A stretch of DNA of 64,000 nucleotides from Branchiostoma lanceolatum (Eukaryota > Chordata > Leptocardii > Amphioxiformes > Branchiostomatidae), in NCBI RefSeq assembly GCF_035083965.1, contig NC_089727.1:15204769-15268768 (forward strand), written 5' to 3'. Positions 12,901 through 28,000 of the stretch are shown here, piece by piece. Both the position numbers and the translations under genes were made by a program. How positions within the stretch are numbered: position 1 is the first letter of the stretch; each line of letters opens with the position of its first letter. Under the pieces are notes generated by a model. The model had not been told where the DNA came from, did not search any database, and saw only the letters and a list, made by a program, of their open reading frames with translations.

Positions 12901-14600
12901 AAACCAGTATAGATGGGGTCTTTATAGAAATGTACATATAATTTAATTTGTCTAAGACTACCAATCAGAACATGGCTATCTAGTATTGTCATTACTTTAT
13001 ATTCTGCGTTAGATGGAGCTAACTTCTTTATATTCTATACTTCAGTTCCTTATATGTTGTTTCTACATTTCAAAAGTGTCCTGAAGAGTAACTGGTACTT
13101 GTCCTGAAGAGTAACTGGTACTTGTCCTGAAGAGTAACTGGTACTTGGTTAACTGTCTTACTAGGCCTGGTCTCCACCGATGGGAACTGCACAGATGCCA
13201 GTAGCATACTGAATTCTGGTAGTTTGTTATCTGAATTTATACCGGAAGGGTCGGGTGATTATATACTACTGCTGGGGTCTTTAGCAAATACCCAAGGTAG
13301 ATACAACTACCATGTACCAACAAATGATGGCCAGTCCACCCATAAAAACATTTCGGTACCCCCATTATTACATTGTCCTTATCATCACATGTCTAAAGCT
13401 TCGTAGAATAGAATAATGTAACGTTAGTGATGTAGCTAATGGGGATCCTCCTTTTCATTTGTACGAGTCTGTAATGATGTCGTATCTTCATTCTATGCTA
13501 TATCTGATATATAAGCTTTCTCTTACCGTACTTGTTGAACCAATCCTCGGTGATGAGACTGCCGTTGCTGACGATGCTGACGCTGGGCAGTCCCAACTCG
13601 GACTTACAGAACATGACCAGCTGTCCGACGTACCTGCCGCGGTCCTTGATAAACGGTTCCCCGCCAGAAAAGTTCACCTTCTCCATGCCTGGTGTTAAAG
13701 TCGAATCCATGTAGTTTATAACTCTTGTAGTACTTTGACAATGTATCTGTATAGTATGCCTTTGTTGTTACATTTAACCCAGTGGGTATATATGTACAAT
13801 AAAGGTCTTCATTCATTCATTAAACCACGCAATTAAAAGATGAAAATATGTCAATGTTTCTGTGTCGTTGTTGTTGTGTTTTTACAGAAATACACCATGC
13901 CTTACCTTTTATGTACAGCCTAATTTCCCATGACTATGCTTTACCTTCATAACGTTGTAAACAATATTAATGTAAGGTCTATAAAACATTACATAAACAA
14001 AGTGTCCCATAAAACAAACGAACGCCATGTCATAGTGTTTTACCAGAGAAAGTTTGCGAAAGGACCGTTGTGCTGTTTGCTGGTCCATTATTTTATCAAA
14101 CCGTGTGCAGGTAACGCTTATGTAGTGCTGTAAGGTATTAGACGGCGCCTCTTCGGGGCGTCCCGATTGAAATAAACCTACATACGATACTGCAAAGGAC
14201 ATTATATAATGTCCTTGGCCTACTAAAATTTAGTTCGGCCGGGTTACTTACCAGCTTCGGTGAGAAGTCTCAGCCCTTTCTTGGCGGTCTCAAGAGGCAA
14301 GACAAAAGACGTCTTGGCCGTGTGGAAGCAGAACCCACATTTGTAGTTACACTGGCGCGTGAAATGGTAGTTCACGCTGGTAGGGACGACTGTACCAGGG
14401 GGAGACTCTGACTGGCTCTGTCCTTGCGGTAGGGTTGTGGTCTGTGTCAAGGCGACGACACTGCATTCTCCAGTCAGGGCATCCCATGCGATCCGGGCGA
14501 ACTTCTTTACTGTCTTGAAGGTTATGGCAAGGTGAAGGACACCAATCACGAACATCACAGCCAGTGGCCAGGTGAAATTTGTACACGTTACAATCGCCAT
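9906..14600 (-). CDS. RSAD2: Viperin, radical SAM ddhCTP synthase
   Basis: Seven coding exons: 14600-14252, 13688-13527, 12121-11973, 11493-11413, 10954-10805, 10520-10488 and 10070-9906. All phases agree and give 362 aa (human is 361). Exon 1 encodes a hydrophobic/amphipathic amino-terminal helix (about residues 10-40), a poorly conserved linker, and the radical SAM cluster motif CNYKCGFC, with cysteines at about 84, 88 and 91. Later exons carry [48 protein letters not shown] and the invariant carboxy end ADLKLDW. Family knowledge: viperin uses SAM and a 4Fe-4S cluster to turn CTP into the RNA chain terminator 3'-deoxy-3',4'-didehydro-CTP. The helix anchors it to ER and lipid droplets, and the terminal Trp recruits the Fe-S assembly machinery. 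The start is ATG 14600, because the frame upstream offers only GTG. It is head to head with CMPK2. No defect is seen. Confidence 0.97.
10326..10453. mobile_element. MITE with CTCCAAGCAG inverted ends, family B, copy 2
   Basis: A palindrome in the last viperin intron with arms TATTCTCCAAGCAGAGG and its mirror, and a C-run in the loop. The flanking 8-mers GTGTAGCA (10317-10324) and GTGTAGTA (10454-10461) differ at one base, consistent with an old 8-bp target duplication. The layout (8-mer, one extra base, then the terminus) is the same as in the copies at 5.25 and 19.9 kb. Confidence 0.82.
12233..12369. repeat. Hairpin repeat in viperin intron 2, shared with an eIF5B intron
   Basis: CAAGAAACTGGATAGATT at the left is mirrored by AATCTATCCAGTTGCTTG at the right. 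The right half, with CTGAAACGTCTGAC and ATCCAGTTGCTTGAGTAA, recurs at about 53731-53810. It is a dispersed short repeat, probably a non-autonomous element. The class is unknown. Confidence 0.65.
13078..13147. repeat. Three-copy 22-23 bp tandem repeat in a viperin intron
   Basis: The unit CTGAAGAGTAACTGGTACTT is repeated three times with no visible divergence inside the intron between exons 2 and 3. This is a small minisatellite that may vary in copy number between haplotypes. Confidence 0.85.
13715..13823 (+). mobile_element. 3' end of a CR1/L2-like LINE
   Basis: The segment has the pattern TTAACCCAGTGGGTATATATG, then AATAAAGGTCTTCATTCATTC, ending in a CATT microsatellite tail. A diverged copy of the same tail lies at 39075-39152. 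Tails of this kind, without a poly(A) run, are typical of CR1/L2-clade non-LTR retroelements. Only the 3' end is present. It lies in viperin intron 1. Confidence 0.55.
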
Positions 14601-15397
14601 TTTAGAGCCCCAGGGGATTATTGTGGATCCGGGTATAAACTGCGTCACGTTAATAAGGTTGTCAGACGACTCTGTGTCCTTGTCTGTGCCACTGGTGAAG
14701 GTTTCGACCCTCGGCCGAAACTACCGTTATTCCCCGCTGACCCAGATTCGTCATGACTAAACATAGCAACGGTAGGGCCCACCTGAAATCACGTGACATG
14801 GAAGCCAACTGTGTATCGCCAAAGAAAATATGAAATCATACAAATACCTAAATCATATTTAGATTAGTAAAGCATTCGTCAATGCAAGAATTGAAAAAAA
14901 TTAACTGTTTTATTGACAATATATTTTGCATGCCCGTAGCCAGGGGGGTTGGGTGGTTACGTTAGGTAAACATTCGTTGGCCGAAACTTGAATTGGTATG
15001 ACGCACAGGGGTTGCAATACACCGAAACTATGACAGGGGACGCCTCAGACGGCAGCAACTTTCTTGGGTAGGTCTCACCACCTCACCTTTATGAAGCCAA
15101 CGACATGGAAAATTTAAGTTTCCATTTCGATGTAAAACAAAGGCATTCAAAGGGAATCTTATTCTAAGCCAAAAACTTTTACCGTGTAATTTTTTGTAAT
15201 AACGCCACAAATCGCTCTGATTAGGTCATCTACAAAGCACTACCCTTGTATTGAAGTGAATGGTATCGTCCTTATCACATGATCTTTTGTGTACCCTGCC
15301 CTGCCCAGCACAGCCTCCCAGTTTCGCACCAGGTAAAACGGTTTCTTGGAAGCCTCAAACCTTTCTCAATCACACCTGCGCGCGATATGACCAGGGA
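14601..15397. promoter_or_regulatory. Shared divergent promoter of viperin and CMPK2
   Basis: About 0.8 kb separates the two start codons, which point away from each other. It holds a perfect ISRE (15117-15128), an E-box-like CACGTG near 14791, and a looser GAAA-pair (AAAGAAAATATGAAATC) near 14822. Both 5' UTRs must lie here. The transcription start sites cannot be placed from sequence. In vertebrates the same two genes are also divergent neighbours and are co-induced by interferon. Confidence 0.75.
15117..15128. promoter_or_regulatory. Perfect ISRE / IRF-binding element
   Basis: AGTTTCCATTTC matches the ISRE consensus AGTTTCNNTTTC at all ten fixed positions (GAAATGGAAACT on the other strand). 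It lies about 280 bases upstream of the chosen CMPK2 ATG and about 520 upstream of the viperin ATG. A ten-position match is expected about 0.0015 times by chance in the spacer, counting both strands. Function is inferred from the consensus and location only. Confidence 0.72.
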
Positions 15398-18300
15398 ATG
15401 AGCGTTGGTGCCTTTCCTTCGCGTTTTGTAAGGTACAGCCTCAGAAAGCCGTGCAGTATTTGGTACAAACCACCGCAGACTTGCAGACGACGTTTTGGCT
15501 CCAAATTCAAAATGGCGGACCAGGACAAAACTTTGGTGCATGCAATCGAGGCGGAAAGTGGTCCCATTTATTTTTCTAGTGCGACTCAGATCAGTCAGAA
15601 AGATGCCGCATCTTTTAGCACACCTAAAGAGTTTCCCGATTTTGCTGTATTTTACTCTGTAAGCGCATACAGGTCGAAAAATCCCCGTGTAAATGATATA
15701 CGAGCAAATTCGAGACTTTTGGGTGACATAGGAAACAACCTTGGACCGGAGCACGCGCTTTTGCATGGCTTTTCCTTCATCCCAGAACAACCAGACACTT
15801 TTCGAAAACAGTTTTTCATTCCCAGCCCAACCGTGAACGAGCCTCTCAATAGGTTTGTACGAGAAATGGCGGTGAAGTTCGGACAGCCTGAGTATTTTGA
15901 ACACGTTTTGAGAGAGGGGAAACTTTTGCAGACCAGAGTGGAGGTGTCAGACGGTGGGACTCGTCATGAGGAGGAGATGATGACAGTTGAAACTCCTCCC
16001 TGTCATCCTGCTTTTCTCCATCCTGATAACAATGCCGTGTTCCACTCCTACAACAGAGCCTTGGATATCTTGAGAGAGGTAAATGTGCTAATGTATTTTT
16101 ACTATAGTATCCACAATTAGTGCTGTGTCAGTGTGTGGTAACGTAAGATGACCAATTAACGTCCAATTTATTCAAAACGTATTTATCTTAAAACCGCGCG
16201 GACAGAGCCAAATGTTAAACCTATGTGCAGAAATATCAGCTCTTCTAAAAAGAAAATGCATGGTCTGTAAGTTTTTCTCCGCCTGTTTGACGCCGTGCGA
16301 GCATGTATTTATACTGATGTATACAGAATTGTGCTAGGCTTACCTATTATCGTCCACTTCAGTCTTTTCCCTTCTAGCGCTATGCTTGAAGAACATAGAC
16401 CAGAAAAAATGCACAGTAACTGTCTAAAGTAGTCTACAGACAAATGATAGTAAAGTCACTATGTTTGTCCCGCTGCTTGCTTGACACAATGGAAGAAAGC
16501 AATGTTGATCTGTGAATTTCACCGACACATGATAAATGCATGGCCATTATGTTTTGCCGTGCAAAAATGCACCATCAGACCGGGGGTCACTAGGTTGTAT
16601 CAAACCTTCCTAAAACTGGCAAGAGTTTCAAACCTCGAATCACCATGGATAGTCTGGATATCAAAGAAAGGTTTAACATCAGCTACTTTTAAAAGATACT
16701 AGCTATCGTGTAAGGCTACACCAAGTAATTTTGATGGATGACGTCCGCGCGCACATTGATTTTGGTCAGTTCCCAGAAAAAAAACAAGAAATTCCGCTTC
16801 CTGTAACTATGGCCAAAGAGTTACGACAGTGCCGCAAATCAATGGGATATGGAAAGAAACAGGGCAGGACAACAACTGCTGTTCAATTTCAACTGATTTA
16901 TTCAAATTATTGCTGTTTTCATGATGAATAAAATAATCGTTAGTTGTTACACTGTTCTCTCATTCAATTTGTGTCCTAACATGTGTCGTCGACTATCATA
17001 TTTCAAATCTAGGCATCTTGTTTTTTTCGGCCCTTCTTGTTTTTTTTTCGCGCTCTCGCATTAGATTTAGGGTCTCCAAAGGACGTCATCCATAAAAATT
17101 ACTTGGTGCAGCCTAAGCTAGAAAAACATGATGAAGTACGCGGTATCAGATTACATGATATCAAATACGCTATGCATGACGCTTCCATGCAACTTGTTGT
17201 TACTGGTTCAGGAGTTTATTCTGTTATGTCGCTGGACGTAAACCTTTTTTCATTGTTTTGTATAAAAGAGAGAGATGGCTTAGGATCATACTTATGACGT
17301 TCTTTATTGCTCATGAGAACAGGCTTTGGCATAATACACCGCGACATGTGGACATGACCCAAACTGGAATGTAAACTGGTCCTGCACGTGAATAGGTCAT
17401 GTTACGTTAGATATTAAAGGTTCATCGTGAACTCATATTTTCTTGTGGTGATCACGTAGCCTGAATGCCAGACTGTTTCCATCTAACCTACAAATGTCCT
17501 CAGCTCTAGGACCAACATGCCACCAAGGAGTTTTTACCACGGCCCCATCGCCGAGCTAGAGTCTTAGACCCTGAGAAACAGTCTGGCGAGATGACAAAGG
17601 ATGTAGGGAGAGGCTGTGGTAAAGTTTCCCTGTGGGCATGTAGGGCTAAAGCTAAAGAGGTGGCCTGAGTAGGCCCTGCAGTCTGACATTCAGGCTAGTG
17701 ATAATTCATATTGCTTATGGGAAGAACAACTTCAAAGATAAAAAGGTTGACAGATAAAGCCTTGTGCCCCCCCCCCTTTTACTTATGTAATTGACTCTAT
17801 TTCTTATTGATTTCAGTGTCCTGATGTTGAAGGGGTTTCAGAGCTGCTGTCTGTAGCATCAGCTCTAGTACCTGGAACGTTTAATGTCGCATCTCTTCAG
17901 GAGAAGTGTCAACACCCTGTCATTGTGTTGGAGGGTCTTGATGCCACAGGTACATGTAATATGTGTCTTGCATTTATAAGTATAACATGTCTCCTCACCT
18001 TACATGTAGCTGTATTAAGTCTAGGCAACCTTGTTCTATAAAGTGAAACCTGTACAAGTGACCACCTCTACATAAGGCCCGCCTGGTCAAAGTGACCACT
18101 TTTTGGTGGTCCCTGAAATGACCTTTCCCATTGACACAAGCATTACAAATCCTGTCTACAGTGACCACCTGCTCACATAGACCAGATTTAATCAACCCCC
18201 TGAGTGCCAGTGAGTGGTCTTCTCAGGCAGCTTTGACAATAATTATCCTAAAACAGTTCCTTTGTGATAGGATGATACTTTTTTTCCCTGTATCAGGATT

Positions 18301-19879
18301 AACATTGACTTTTGAATAAAACTAAGTAGTTCTCATGTGTCATAGATGATTGCAATGGTAATGTTAACATTGGTCATCCTCAACATTTTACCATTTGTTG
18401 TTGTTGAAATATATGTAGGGAAAACAACCTTGACAGAGAGTTTGGGAAAGATGCTGAGTGCCCCCGTGCTCCAGTCCCCCCCTCCACCCATCCGTCACCT
18501 GCGGGAGGTGTTCGACTCCCAGCCAGAACTGATTCGGCGAGCGTACTACACCCTCGGGAACTACATACTGGCCATGCAGGTAGCAGAAGAGGCACAGACA
18601 TGTCCTGTGGTCATAGACAGGTATGACACTACTTACGATGCACTAAATGTCTATGTCTTGTCACGTGTCATCTAGAGCACTTGATGGCAGACCGTGTCGT
18701 CTGGAGGGACAGAGTAGCCTTAGTCCGGGCAATCCGCCCGACATGATGATGATGAAAATTGAAATGTCTTTACACATAATTGTTTGCAATTCTGCAGTTA
18801 GTCGTAGCTGGTAGCTCTGAACTCAAGTGTGTGCCCATCAATCCTCAGATAGTCAGAATTTTTTATGCTTCATGATATGTAATACGTTGTACCAAGGAGG
18901 TTAAAATAGGAAGGATTGTACTCATTTTGTTCTTGAGATGCAAGAAGACAAATACACACATCAGTCAATAGTTAATGATTAAACATGCTAGTACATGTAT
19001 GGTGATTTAGGTTTGACTTATTCATGTGGTGTAGATATAAGTATATGTACTGTACCTCCACTGATACAAATGAAACATTATGGCATCCAATGAGGAGAGT
19101 ACCTGTAACATGTATGTGCTCAGGCCTGTCGAGTGAATGTGTGGTTGTGCCAAGTGTTAAGAATGTATGTCATTGACTTTTTTGGCAGGTTTTGGAACAG
19201 CACCACAGCCTACTCCATAGCCACAGAGGTGGGGTGTGGGGATGAGTCTCAGCTGCCCCCACGAGGACACCGTGTCTACACCTGGCCCTCGGATCTGCTG
19301 AAGCCACACCTGGCCATGCTACTGATGGTAAACGAGGCAAGCAGAGGTGCTCGACTGGAGGGCAGGGGGATGGGGAAAACTGAGGAGGAGATAAGACTGG
19401 AGAAAAGTGTGCTGTTTAGAAGGAGGTATGCACTAAAACAAGAATAAAACACTTTGTGTACCTTTGACTTTATCTTCGAAGCCAACAGTTGCCCAAAAGT
19501 AGCCATACCCCAGTCCAGCCTTTTGTCTCTATGTAGAACATGTATGTGTAGTATTGTATAAAGTAAAAGCTGCAGAATGGACACCACCTGCTTTTATTTT
19601 ATCTTTATATGTTATAACAGTACTTGGCCTTTGGGCTGCAACTTGGTTGTCATTTTAGAGAAATAAACCATTCTACTAACTACTACTATTCGTAAGAAAT
19701 ATTTGCTTTGTTTTGGTTTAAACTTGTACCTATTGACTTTCCTCTCTTTAAGGTTGGTTGAAGCCTATCTGAGGCTGGAGAATCCTAGCCTTCAGGTGGT
19801 TAATGCAAGTGGCTCTAAGGAGAAGGTTTTTGCATCTACAGTACAGGTGCTGAAGGACTTCAGCATTTTAAAAGACTGA
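15398..19879 (+). CDS. CMPK2: UMP-CMP kinase 2, mitochondrial
   Basis: Five coding exons: 15398-16078, 17817-17949, 18419-18620, 19189-19425 and 19753-19879. Phases agree and give 459 aa (human is 449). From ATG 15398, the first 38 residues are rich in Arg/Lys with no acidic residue, as expected of a mitochondrial presequence. An in-frame ATG at 15260 would bury it and one at 15512 would remove it. Exons 1-2 form the CMPK2-specific amino-terminal region. The thymidylate-kinase-like domain begins with the P-loop GLDATGKT (about residues 267-274), which is split by intron 2. It continues with the DR motif in VIDRFWNSTTAYSIATEV and a lid-like RRRLVEAYLRLENP. The family phosphorylates (d)CMP and (d)UMP and supports mtDNA synthesis. 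In vertebrates it is induced by interferon and sits beside viperin, whose substrate CTP it helps supply. A MITE starts 11 bases after the stop. Confidence 0.96.
17457..17697. mobile_element. MITE with TAGCCTGA inverted ends, family A, copy 1
   Basis: Termini TAGCCTGAATGCCAGACTG and the mirror of TAGCCTGAATGTCAGACTG match at 18 of 19 positions. A second inverted pair lies inside. The flanking 9-mers are GTGATCACG and GTGATAATT, a degenerate 9-bp duplication. Termini TAGCC with 9-bp duplications recur at 22332 and 40757, which suggests one Mutator-like non-autonomous family. It lies in CMPK2 intron 1. Confidence 0.7.
18035..18190. repeat. Dispersed repeat with GACCACCT motifs in CMPK2 intron 2
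   Basis: A run of related segments (GTGACCACCTCTACATAAGG, GTGACCACTTTTTGGTGG, CAGTGACCACCTGCTCACATA) resembles an interspersed repeat I associate with marine invertebrate genomes. No termini are clear. Recognition is by pattern only. Confidence 0.4.
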
Positions 19880-20569
19880 GTACTGAGGGTTAATCTCCAA
19901 GCAGGTCTACCGGTGACAAGACACTGGTCTGTATCACAAGTTTGTTCTGGCCCATGGATCAGACTGTCTTGCCACTGGTAGATCACTCATCTGCTTGGAG
20001 ATTAACTGAGAGTAACATAGATTGGCTGTTAAATGTAACAGTAATAATGTATATTGTTCTGTCCATATTTTACGATAAGGATTGCATTGTTATTTTTATG
20101 CAATGAAAACAAAAATTATTCATAAGTAAGGTTAACCGTTTTATGATCATGTATTTTACACAGAACATAATCTGTATATATATACATGTATATCAATTAG
20201 TGTGAGGAGGACAAAACTTATTGTGATGACAATGCATTTTATCAAGAGGTTTTACTGAGAAGTGTTAAACACAAATTGTGACCACATATAGGACAACATG
20301 TGCCTTTAAAAAATGTGAACATCTATGATGATAACATACAAGCACTTGCTTTCTTATTCTATCATATCATCTGTGACAATAATTGTCTAGAATATGTTAA
20401 CTATTCTATTCTTAGGTCAGCTGTTCCAAGCAGATATTCATAGAAAACATAAACTCACTTATGTAAATATTATGAATGTTACATTTCTTGAAATGTAAAA
20501 TTGACCTGATATTGCTTCTATAGACATTAAGAAAAATGGCGACATTTGTGCACACGCTGCAAACTTTTT
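19880..20569. other. Convergent 3' spacer between CMPK2 and TMEM144-like gene 1
   Basis: The two genes end toward each other about 690 bases apart. The first part is the CMPK2 3' UTR, including the MITE at 19891. The remainder is AT-rich with no exon and no clear shared terminator. Confidence 0.5.
19891..20004. mobile_element. MITE with CTCCAAGCAG inverted ends, family B, copy 3, in the CMPK2 3' UTR
   Basis: A 114-bp element with ends TAATCTCCAAGCAG and its mirror, and imperfect inner arms. The flanking 8-mers ACTGAGGG (19882-19889) and ACTGAGAG (20005-20012) match at 7 of 8 positions, with the same one-base offset on the left as the other two copies. It starts 11 bases after the CMPK2 stop, so the mRNA should carry it as a stem-loop if this UTR is transcribed. 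Confidence 0.85.
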
Positions 20570-24703
<4,134 letters not shown>

Positions 24704-25056
24704 CTTTAATCATTAAACGTGGGCGAGAGTTGATTCCCACCAAAGGGCACAAACCGCGCTGACCTCTCTTTGTGTACATTGCAAGGACAACAAAGATTGC
24801 GCTGTTTGGCTACTATCGGCACTCACACTTACAATGTTCTTCATGGCCCAAGCTATGTCCCAAACGTGGACACACACATACATGGTTGGTGATATGACAT
24901 GCCCTAACTATACATGATAACTCAGATGCATGGACACTTGTAGAATTTTATTAACGGTTGGTTACATTTGTCAGTAAATTGACTTATAGGTATAGATAGG
25001 CTTTTTTGAGGAAAAGAGCTTAGGTATTTTTGATCCACTGTTCATTAGTCGCTATA
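24704..25056. other. Spacer between TMEM144-like genes 1 and 2
   Basis: About 350 bases hold the gene 1 promoter and 5' UTR and the gene 2 3' UTR. I see no further exon and no distinctive motif. The same sequence recurs as the gene 3/gene 4 spacer at 33349-33701. Confidence 0.5.
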
Positions 25057-28000
25057 TCAAAACGAGAAACTTGTCAGCAGAGCCCCGGTAATTGTCACAG
25101 CAAACACTGCTACCAGGATTACTGCATTTCTGGTGCCCTGTAAAAGAGGAGTTGAAATCATGAGTACACTACGTTTACAGCTGTCAATCAGTTTGAGAAT
25201 GACAAGGCCTAACAACATCAACTCATTATGGAAGACTGGTGCCCTCCCAGAGAAGTGTCGGTCTTAAGGAACGAGCAAAAAAGTGTATCGAACAGAATAT
25301 AAGAAAATTTCAGATGGCATAATATACTAGGTATAAACCTACTTTGATTTCTCGAAAGTAGAAAACACTCCACAATGTCCCAACGAGGCTTGGGCCCTAC
25401 AAACGGAAAGATGCGCGCATGTAAATTTGTTTTTACTCCTTTCAATTATTCAAATACGTCGTAACCACAGACGTAATGTCAACCATGATCTTGCTTTAAA
25501 CGAACCAAAGCAACATTTCGTCCCTCTTCTGTACACCATATACAAGAGGTTCAAAAGAGCCACATAGTACGTTTATTAGCTCCCCTTGTCCACCAGGACC
25601 ACGAAAATTTCCGTATTATCTCGAATAAAGTACGCACTTTTTAAACAAAAACAAAAGACACCACAAATCATTGCTAAAGCCATAGTGCGTACTTTATTTG
25701 AGGTTATTGTCAGGACAAATTGGAAAAGGACCTCAAACTCAAGTAGGTCCCTGACTCAACATATAACCTGTATCTTGAGCCCGAAGTTTCATACAAGCAG
25801 CGGCTAGTTACCGTAGTGATGATGGGGAAACTGACGCTCTCCTGTAGCCTCTGATTGGCCACGAACCAGGCAGCCTGAGCTACGGCCCTCATGGTCCCCG
25901 ACAGTAGGGCCGGTAGAATGGCTCGCGGGAAAACCGCAGGCTTGTTTCTCGTGTACATGCAGTATAGTATGAAGTATAGCGTAGATGTCGCGTAGATACC
26001 ACTGAAGTGAGCGAAAACATAATCTAGACCTGAAATACAACACAGAAGACATGATTGACTAAAACGAAACCGTACACATCAATCGGACATTTGTTTCATA
26101 ATGCCATGTGTAGAATATGTTTACATATTGATTTATTCAATCAAAATATAGTAATCTAAGAAGTTGTAGAATCCTTCTATAAAGTATTTACAAGTTATAA
26201 CAGTATTATTGGTTTTAAATTAAAAAAGGTAAACGTTACCATTGTCTGTGGCTCCTTCGTAGTGTTGCTGTGCGTAAATAACCGGTACAACATTAAGACC
26301 GTACATGCAGCCAGAAAACATCGCCAGTGTGATTCCCCTGCGGGAAAAGATAATAAGACACACAAGGTTCTTAATACACCTCAGGTCAATGTATGAACAT
26401 AACCATAAATTCCTAAAGTAAGTACTTTCCATTTTACGTCAGCTACGTATACACTTACGTGATTCTTTTTTTCACAGGAGAAAGTTTGTCCACCCAGGAG
26501 TAGTCATCAGATTCTGACGGGGGGACCCTCTCACGTGGACTGTTGACGACTCCCTGGTCATTACAGACGTAACAGTTTTTTTTTTAATTCAGGTCAAGTA
26601 TATGTTATGTCACACATGTAACGACAAACGTCTACAACAACATTCCCTACTGCATGGTAAAATCATCCATATCAATAAATGACATTGGCAAATAATGTTC
26701 GACCACTTGTGGTGCAGTGTGCCGGGAAATTCTCTTTAACGTTTCATTACCACAATCTATCTACTTGTTCAGGTGTATTTGTTAACTCTCTCTTTCTTTG
26801 GTCAAATACGATGATATTAATGGAATTACACGTATTCTGTCTTCTTCCAGCAGTGGCTCGTGATCAGTTTCAGGCTTGTCCATGACGTCACTTTTCACAA
26901 AGGACAGTATTATCGTCCTAAAAGACAGGTAAAAAGAAGTGATTACAGCACGTGTTTTCTCCATCTACCTTCATGACAAGTTTGGCTATATATCTATAAT
27001 GATGTGTAGAAAAGGGGCTTCGAATTGAATGTTTGATCATCAGGAAAGATGTGGGTTTCTTGGCAGTTACACATACAAAAGACGTATGATTCAAATGGCA
27101 ATGTAGTTGATTGTAGCGTTTTGTAACTAAGTCATTTTTCTTACCTGACAATGCCCAGAGCCACCCCGGCATAGTCTAAGGCAGGCCTGGTTAACTTGTC
27201 CGGCCGCATCCCGAACCAGCCGAACCTCCCGCTGAACCAGCCCATCAGCAGGTTGGTAGAAGCCCAGAACAGCATGCCCATCCCCAGCCCTATCGTCTTC
27301 AGGATCGGCACAACGACTGCATTGCCTGGACACAAATAGCACTGGTAAGTCACCAGCAAAATAACCGTTGCAAAAGAGCATCTGTCTATTTCTCCAGCAT
27401 ATCAACCATGATGAATATCGGTGTGCTGTATATTTTTCAATAGTAAGAAGCAACTTAAACGAGAACAAATACATTAATCCATATGGTATACCTGTACACC
27501 ACAGAGCTCCTCCAATCATTGAGATGGCGTAGAACTTGGGGAAGCCCTGAATAACGTTCACCACTAGACCAACACACCAAACAGCTGAGCAGAACACCCA
27601 CTGGAAGAACATGCCTGCATTCGGGGAAAGAAAGGTATCAGCAAAAAAACACGGGTTCTAATTGAAGAAACGCCTCCGATATCTTAATTTGAAAGGAAGA
27701 AGTACTTTCGAATGACATAGAGGTACCAGGTACCCTTCAAGCAGAGGTTCTGCTCTGACTTATTTTTGACGTCTTTTTATTAGTTTCTATCGAGATTTGT
27801 TTTGTCAGGTTTTATTTTTGTCAACCAGCCAAACCTCTCCCCAAAGACGCAAGCATCAATGTCCTATAAACCTACTCACTTGCTGACAGAATGAAAACCT
27901 GACGAAATAGAAAGCCCTATGCAAACGCCTAAAAAGACGTCAAAAACAAGCTTTTGCCGAACCTCTACTTGGAGGGTTAAAGACAGAGGCACCGGTGATG

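Noticed and set aside
14601-14648. Sixteen extra in-frame codons upstream of the viperin ATG
   Set aside because: The extension begins with GTG, not ATG, and the ATG at 14600 gives 362 aa with the radical SAM cysteines at almost the human positions.
15260-15397. Upstream in-frame ATG for CMPK2 at 15260
   Set aside because: It would add 46 residues ahead of a clear Arg-rich, acid-free presequence starting at 15398; kept only as an alternative.
15275-15904. 209-aa minus-strand open frame over CMPK2 exon 1
   Set aside because: Shadow of the CMPK2 frame on the other strand; no family match.
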